This document shows, one piece after another, positions 41,052 to 50,000 of a DNA stretch of 64,000 nucleotides (positions are counted from its first letter, which is position 1; each line of letters begins with the position of its first letter). The position numbers and the translations under genes are program-made. The DNA lies in assembly GCA_026874595.1 (NCBI GenBank), contig CM049308.1, forward strand, positions 13,783,501-13,847,500. The letters are read 5' to 3'. The notes under the pieces were generated by a model, which worked only from the letters and a program-made list of their open reading frames with translations, did not search any database and was not told the origin of the DNA. Source of the stretch: Sipunculus nudus. Its lineage: Eukaryota; Annelida; Sipuncula; Golfingiida; Sipunculidae.

Positions 41052-44000
41052 TTAAATATGTTTTTTTTTTATAAAATGTATACAGTTAAAATATAACTAA
41101 TATCCCCAGTCCACAGATGGAAGGACTTGGTCGTAGTGGTTGGGGAGTGGGGGGGGGGGGAATGATTGGATTAAAGTTTAACATATGCAATATTACTCAA
41201 CTAATATATAAGTTGCTTTCAAATTTCAGACATTTAAGCTTAAAAGCATACAGCATATGAAAGTTATTTCAACTGTGCTTATAGGAAAAATTTCATAAAT
41301 AATATACATTTAGAAAACAGAGAGATGATGGACAGACAGACCTGATCACTTTATATTCCATTCTACTGAGGAAAGAATATGTTTCAATCATATCTTAATT
41401 TTTTCTAATCCAATTTTTTTTTCCCAATAGATTTTACACATTTACAATAAAAAACTTATGTCCCAGTGCACAGGTGCAAAGGAATCAATGGCAGCTGGGG
41501 GTTGATGACTTTCAATTTTTACTCTATTATTTGTACTTATAAATATAACTTTCTAAAAACAATTTACACTTAATTACTTTATTCAACCACAGTCGCATGA
41601 ATCGTTATTAGTGGGTGTTATTCTAGCCTAGAACAGCCTAAAATCGCCAACATATACCATAAATAATGATTCAAGCGACTGTGATTCAACTGACAGCATG
41701 AAGTTTTGACACATCACTTTGAAGCAGAATAATAAATCATACTGGTAACACAGAAAACCAAAAACATTGACATTACCTCAACATGCAGGGTTTTTATAAC
41801 AAATCAACCATTTGAAAAACGTAAAATAAATATAGTGTACTAATGATTTATGTTATGGATGGTTAAATGGTTTCTTCTTACTCAAGTTACTGATTTCTTA
41901 AAATCATGAACTTATAAGAAATTAAAATTTTCAAAATTATTAATATTTCATATGAAAATGAATGTGAATTTCATATATAAATGTGTATATTTTCATATTT
42001 TTATAAACATTTATTTCACATGAATTATACAAATAGTTATTATAACTAATCTAGGCCCTCTGTATGGCTAGGGTGATGGCATTCGATAAAAGTCCATTGG
42101 TGGAGGAAATTGAAGGACCCGAGAAATAACATTAGAGGGAACACTGCAGGATGTTTTAAAATGATATCCTGGTATTTGGATTGAAGGGGTTTTTGCCAGG
42201 GCCTCTACCTTAAAAATATTTCTCATAAGAAGCTGATCTCCAGGATGAGCAAGCAGAGTTTTTATAAATATGACTCCCAGAATAATCAACTGTTGTGGTT
42301 CAGAATGTTAGCACAGATACAATATGGTATAAGATGGATAAAACGATCTGATCAGGTTGACCTAATAATCCCAAGGTATAATCAAATAATATTCATGTCA
42401 GGTCTATATCAGCACTACTGGCCTCTTTGATTAGACATGATTTTACACACCAGGCCAGAGGGATCACCACTGGTTGAACAAACACTGACATTGTCAGGGT
42501 GGTATGTGATAGCAAACATCCAGGGGGACTTATCACCAAAGTTTCCCTTACACAGATAAATTGGTGGCTGCTTTATACCGCAAATGTTAGCTGCCCCCTG
42601 CACTGAATGACCTGAAATCAGAGCTAATGCATGACTGATTCTGTCATAATGACTGTATACTTAGGCAAGGTGGAGGCATGTAGTGTGTAAGATCTCCCTG
42701 GTACACATACAAGGTGGACCCTGACTACTGTCAATCAAATATCACAGAAGCCACTCACTTTCACTCTGTTATAGGATTACATATTAACCTTGTCTCTTCC
42801 CTTTATAAAAAGGTCTTATGACCATTTGTTGACTCACAGTTTTTTTAGGAACACTATACCATAAACATACCTTATGTCAAATACCATACATATGTTTTTT
42901 CAAAGCTTTGTAATATTATGCCATTGGATCCTGAATGTCACATCTTCAAAAGGCAATAAACTAATATTTTCCTAAAATAATCATTTTTTTTTTACTTTTT
43001 TTTTAAAGAAATAAATGACCATACTCTCAAATATTGAGAAGAATCTCATATGTATGTTACACCCAGTCAGTGAAATTGCCCATTCCATGAAAGGAGAAAT
43101 ACAGCTGCCCATATCATGAATGGACCAGTGACATGTATGAGTTTTAAAATTCATTCAAATGCAATCGCTCAATATGTGAAACTGCCCGGATCATCAAAAA
43201 GGCTTGTCCATTTTATAAATATTTCATCCCTATGGTTTTCTGATGACCACTCTTGTTAAAAATGACAGAACAATAGAATGAATGGGTATAAGAATCACAC
43301 AGTAAGTATGACACACAGATACAATATGTTTGATCCTTGGACATTGAGGTGTGGCAAAAGAGAGTACAGTTGATCCCCTTTTTATGGTCGCATGTCTATT
43401 TATAGCCACACCCTGGGTGTACAAGGTCCCTTTAAGGAGCTCCCACTAAGGTCCAAATAATCAAAACTCCCTTAAATGCTGCACCGCCACCCTGACTCTA
43501 TCCCTGGCCTATGTGTAGTGGTAGCCAGCTGCACTTAGCAAATCAATCACGACAGGGCAGCTTCAATGAAGAATGGAACAAGATGTATGGATTATTGAGT
43601 TTAAATATGATGCAGATTATGTATATTCAACATATTTAAAGCTCAAGATAGCGACGAAATATCAGTATGCTTCAAATAATTTTTGCCCAGGTAACAGCTC
43701 ATGGACAAACAGGCATTTATCAGATATGGACAGTTTGCTCGAAAATAGGTACCTTCTTAAAACTCATCTGCAGCATTATTTAGCAAGGTTTATTGTTTAG
43801 ATGTAAAATGAATAAGAATCTATCATCATAAAGATTTGCACCATGGCTGACGATCATTTCCAAGTCAAGTTTGAGTGCCGTTATTTGCTGAAATGCCCTG
43901 GTATTCTGATAATAATATTGTGAACAGCTGTATGTAGTGGGTGGTAAATCGGAATATACCTCAGGAAATTGCTGACCGCACTTTAATTTCCCACTTTAAT

Positions 44001-47000
44001 TTTCCACTTTAATTTTCCCCCTTTAATTTCCCACCAAAATCACTCATTTTCAGGTGTACATAATAACTAAAGTTGTATTTGCATGCAAATACATAACGCT
44101 CCAAATAGTCACATCATTTCAGGAAATCATAAGAACATGTCATATTTACTAATATATAAGAACAAACAGACCTGGATGGTGAGGTGAGGATAGAAGCTGT
44201 AAAGGGAGAAACAAATAAATGATACTCAAAGTCTTGTGTGACTAGACCTTAAGAGCATAAGTCACGGTCATGAAAAAAATGGGTACTTTTATGCGAACTG
44301 TTGAATAATGCATGGTTTGGTCCAATTGTGATGAATAATAGAGGAGCCAATAACACTGAAATGATAAAGGTATCATGATAGCCATTGGTGAAATGCCAAA
44401 GTGCTAATAAATTACGCAAAGTTAGAAATATGGGTCAAGGTCAACCAAAAGTTAATCAGTTCAAGAGAGTCATTAGTCGATGCCTTCCACTAAATTAGAA
44501 CAAAATCCAATCAAAACCCTTGGTGCTATCATGCTAAGGAACTAACAATGCCCAGTCTACTGTGACTTGACATTGAGAGCATAAGTCAAGGTGACAGCAC
44601 CAGGAAATTTTTTTTTTCCTCAATAATACAGAATTATGATATAATAATGATAGATGCAAGCATGTAGGAGATATAAGCATTTTAAAAGTGCAGACGTGGA
44701 TGCAGACATGGACACGGATGCCCACCTGGTAAAACAATAAGCTCCCCTTTGGGGCGCTTAATTAACAATAACTTACATGGACATAATAGTTTACAGAATT
44801 TGTAGTTTTAAAACAGGCAGTTTGAGACTCATTCCATTTTATTAGTATTGCAAATAAAAGTGTCTTTTAGCAAAAGATTGAACATATGTATTAAATTTAT
44901 TGTTTACAGGAATCGTAGTTGACAGAAAGTTTGTGATAAATTCAATTTTAAATGCATTGTGAATAAAGGTGTCTTGTAGCCAAGGCTTTATATGAACATA
45001 ATATATATTATTCTCTACACATTTGTAGTTAATAACCAGCTGTTTCCATTTCCATGATATATTTTGTGAATGAAGGTATCTTGTAACATTCACTTTTGTT
45101 TTCATGACATTTTAAGTGAAACCACTTACACAAAGCAATTCTGAATGAAATTCAGAATGAAATTAAATTTATTAGGGTTCTCATACATGTAAAAGCAATG
45201 CCATTTTTTTTGTTCATTAGACTAGTGTTGCTCATTTCATGTATTGGGCAATATTGTTGCCCATTTTACAAAATGGCCAATTTCACATATTTGGTGTAAC
45301 ATATATTCTAAAACAGGTCTCTCAAATTTGACCATCTTTACAGCAATTTAAAAGTTTAACCTCAGATGTGACTCATGATTTTGGAACAGTGTACAGTAAA
45401 ACTATTACAGGCCTAATGCAAACTTGTGCAATGGGATATACATCAGGTAGAATGCTTCCATGCTGGACCATTATCTTTCAAGTATATGTGTGACATGTAC
45501 ATGTACAATACAAGTACTATTTATAGATAGAGACAAAATCTGTTTATACCTACTGCAAGGCTTTAAACAATAAGATTTTATCAAAATGTTAAGAATAACA
45601 GATGCCTAATGAAAGCAAAATCAGAATAGATAAATTTATTCATGGATTTATTTACACATAAGCCAGTTATAGACACCAAGTATTTACGTTGCCTGTGCAG
45701 CTCTGCTTATATCCCCAAAGAGCTCAGTTTGTTAACAAAATAAATATACTCGCTTTGATTACCAAAGTATCTCACAGTCCTTTCATTGTTAAAGGTCCAA
45801 TAATTATGCCAAAAATCATATTAGCAAACTGGAACTAAGGCCACCTGAAAATCATTTTTGTAAAATGTTACAGAAGTGGAAACAACACTTTTGCAGAAGA
45901 AGACTATTGCAGCCCTCAGTCTGAAACTATTGCATCCCTCGTTTGAAATAGGCTTATTAATGGCCACAACAATTTAGCTGAATGATTTCAGAGAAGGAGA
46001 TTTTCCAAGGGTTTTTTAGCTTTTCCCCCATAAAATGCAAGTTAATGCAGGTGGTGCCACAAAAATGCTCAATCCAACAACATTTGATATGTGATAGAGT
46101 TTTGCATAAAATTTGTGGATGCTATTTCCCGCCATTCCTGAGATATTATGGGTTAATGTACTGATGGCCAATGACCCAAGTACAAAAAGGTTGATGCAGG
46201 TGGCACCAGCAATACCTTAATTTCAAATATGAGTCATGTCACCAATATCTGCATAAAATTTGGTGATGATAGCTCAAGACGTTTCTGATATTGTAATTTT
46301 AGTACGCTTTTTTGGCCAAATGACTAAGTTCAGCTTCCTGTACTGGACCAAAATTCACCAAAATGGAACCATTTTAACAAACTTGAGAGAGATGGTTTCA
46401 GAGATTATTTCTGTGAAATATTGAACAATATGGTTGGAGAGTTTCAGAGAAGATTTTAAAAAAAATTTTCCCTATAAAATCTAAATAAATGCAGATAGCA
46501 AAAAAAAAATAAGCAAAATCTGATAGAGATTTTTAGATGACTGATTCTTTGCATAAAATTTGGTGATGATAGCTCCAACGGTTTTTGAGATAGCATGGAT
46601 TAACATACGAACGACGGCGGACGGACAGGGCTGCGCCATCACATAAGCTCACAGGTTCACTAAAAATCAGCCCCATAACATGAGCACTTCAAAATTTGTA
46701 AATACTGGTAAACATTTTTAGTGAAACACAAAATAAACTAATCTTTCAGAATTATATATGATGTACAATATACAATAATATATTATATATATAGTTAGAA
46801 TATAACTAATAATACCATAGTATGTTTGTGAAAATATTATCCTTAAAACAACACAAGGTCACCACGAAGTACCCTCGTGCTGTAGTCGTGATAAGGGTTT
46901 ATTCTGAGACTAAGACTGTCCTAAATTGGCCAAGTTTCTATGAGTCACCTTTGACTTGGCAAGCTATGTCAGTAGATGAGCAGCATGTGTGCTCAGCCCA

Positions 47001-50000
47001 TATTGTAAACATAACACTACAGTACAGCTTGTGGCCAAACTAAACAGTTCATTTCTCTTGCGTTGGGTAGTCATTCATGATGGGGCAATGATTGTTTACT
47101 GTGACTGGTGTAACACCTTTAACATTTCAAACAGCCTCCAGTCATACTCAGACTTATACTAATTCAATATATTCCACTCTCCTGACATACTCACACTCAT
47201 CTCACGCACTCACTCTCCATACATACATGTATACATATATAAAAACCGGTACTTTTTTTTTCATGAATCCATTTTTACCTGCTCCACCTATCTGGGGGTG
47301 TACAAGTTATTGAAGCTTTAACTTCAGTAAAGGTGACAGGAGACTTGACTGAGACTGCAGTATTAAAATTTAGACTTTATTTATCTGGTTACATGGATTG
47401 TAAAACTAATTATAATTTCTAATTAGAGTCATTCTAAGGGTTGGCCAAAAGCCCGCTTTTACTCATATTATCCGGGCCAGTGGCTGTTACTGGTCAATAC
47501 CAGTTAATGTACTAATCTGACAAATCATTCATACAATATATTTTATTACTCCGGCTCCTAAATAATTGCAGTGATATACTGGTCATCTGACAAACCATTC
47601 ATAATGTACACTTTTTTAAATGGGCTTTAAAGTAGTGGCTGTAATATAAGGTTATGGACACGAAAGACTAACTATGGACTAGTGCAGTGAACCAAGTGGT
47701 TACTAGATGGACAGGTGAAAGTGAGACAGTTATGTGACCAAACTTAATTAGTCTTCATATGATCTTGAGCACAAAACTGGACCCACTGTATGGCTCATTG
47801 ATTATCAATATTTGTTTTACATTACTGACATGGATCATTAAAGGACGTTTAGTTGTTAACCCAGAAGCTATAGGGAATGGAGATGAATTAAGTGAGCAAG
47901 ATCGAAGTCAGTTTTGAGTCAATTTCAGTCTTGCCTGGACTTAAACTCCATGCTAGCTTATTATTGCTGTATGTTTCACCTTAGATTATCCAGGACTTTC
48001 TGGTACAAAGCTTTGATATTAGGCCTTGGTGTGGGACATGAACTGTAACATTTAGTGATAGGCCACCAAGTTGGTGGCCTTCTTAGCTTCTATTAGGCAC
48101 AGAGAGATTCTTATGATACTGGCACAGTGAAGCACCCTATTTCTGACATTTATCACTGGACCTATGTCATTTGACAAGTCAAACATTTGTACCACCTGTT
48201 AATCTTTACAGTTAAAAGCATGCATATTACTGCTCTAAGTTAACCTTGGTTCCCCCTGCAGTATCATTACTACTTCGCTAAATTGGTATATTTGTTTTAT
48301 TTGTGTCTTAATCCTTGACTTTTTGTCATTTTAAACTAGACATTTCTTGGCACCTGCGGGTGCCATAGTATCCCCAGACAACACCCCCCCCCCCTTTAAG
48401 AATAGGTCCCCCCCTTCTTCAGCAGCATATACTGACACTTAGAAAGTGAGTATGGTTTCTTCAATCTATCAACTTGAGAAACAATATTTTTCACCAAATA
48501 TGGGGGCCAATATGTTGAATCTCTCTTGAGAAAAGAGCATTAATTTATTTTACAGAAACAGGAAGGTAGGTGGTGCCACCTGTCTGGTTTTCAAGAAAAT
48601 TTTCCACGATGGATAGACATGCCAAATTTAAGACCAATACCTTGAATCACTCCAGAGATATGAGCAATTTTCACCTAAAGCACATGTATTGATGGACACC
48701 ACAGCAAAACAATAGGAGATGGTGTCACCAGTCTTGACTACACGATGGAGGAGTCTAAGATCTATGGATATATGCACAATTTCAGGCTAATAGTGCAAAT
48801 CACTCCTCAGAAAAGAGCATTAATTTATTTTTACAGAAACTGGAAGGTAGGTGGTGCCACCTGTCTGATTTACGAGAAAACTTTCCAAGATGGATGGACA
48901 TGCCAAATTTCAGACCAATACCTTGAACCAATCTGGAGATATAAGCAATTTTCACTGAAAGGACATGAACAGATGGACGCCACACTAAAACAATTGCTGA
49001 TGGCGCCACATGTCTTGAGTACAAAATGTAGGAGTCCAAGATCTATGGATATGCACATTTTCAGGCCAATAGGGCAAAATCACTCCTCAGAAAAGGGTAT
49101 TAAATTATTCTTCAAAAATAGGAAGGTAGGTGGCGCCACCTGTATGGTTTATGAGAAAACTTTCCAAGATGGATGGAAATATATAAGTTTGAAACCAATA
49201 TATCAATCCAAGCTGGAGTTATCATCAGGAAATGGAAGTTTTGGACAGGTGGCTCCTATGACCCTCACCTTTGACCTTGTGACCTAAAAAGGGATAGGGG
49301 TCTTCCTCTATTGGCAGGGGAACTATATGTGCAAGATAAAAGGTCTGAGATAAAAAGTTTGGCTGAAAATGCATCCACAATCTTTTCAAAGATGTTTGTC
49401 CTGTGACCTTGACCTTTGACCTCATTACCTCAAAATCAATAGGAATCTTGTTTTATTGATGGGCCATATATAAGTCAAGTTTGAAATCCATATATCAATC
49501 CAAGCGGGAATTATTATCCCAGACCTAATTTTTGGACAGATGGCTCCTGTGACCTTCATCTTTGACCTTGTGGCTTCAAAATGGATAGGGGTCTTCCTCT
49601 ATTGGCTGGTGAACTATATGTGCAAGATAAAAGGTCTGAGATGAAAAGTTTGGCTGAAAATGCATCCACAATCTTTTCAAAGATGTTTGTCCTGTGACTT
49701 TGACCTTTGACCTCATTACCTCAAAATCAACAGGAATCTTGTTTTATTGATGGGCCATATATAAGTCAAGTTTGAAATCCACATATCAATCCAAGCTGGA
49801 ATTATCATCATGGAACCTAATTTTTGGACAGATGGCTCCTGAGACCTTCACCTTTGACCTTTTGCTCTCAAATGTATAGGGGTCTTCCTCTATTGGCTGG
49901 TGAACAACATGTGCAAGATAAAAGGTCTGAGATGTAAAGTTTGGCTGAAAATGCATCCACAACCTTTCAAAGATGTGTGTCCTGTGACCTTTGACCTCGT

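Noticed and set aside
44182..44206. 25-nt candidate micro-exon (TTTACAG ... CCAG|GTCTG) in intron 1
   Set aside because: It would put exon 2 into a frame with an in-frame stop; exon 1 joins exon 2 directly in the correct M8 frame.
48745..49287. 180-codon open frame
   Set aside because: Lies within the tandem ~280-bp repeats of a mobile element; content is translated repeat text such as the GGTGGCGCCACC palindrome.
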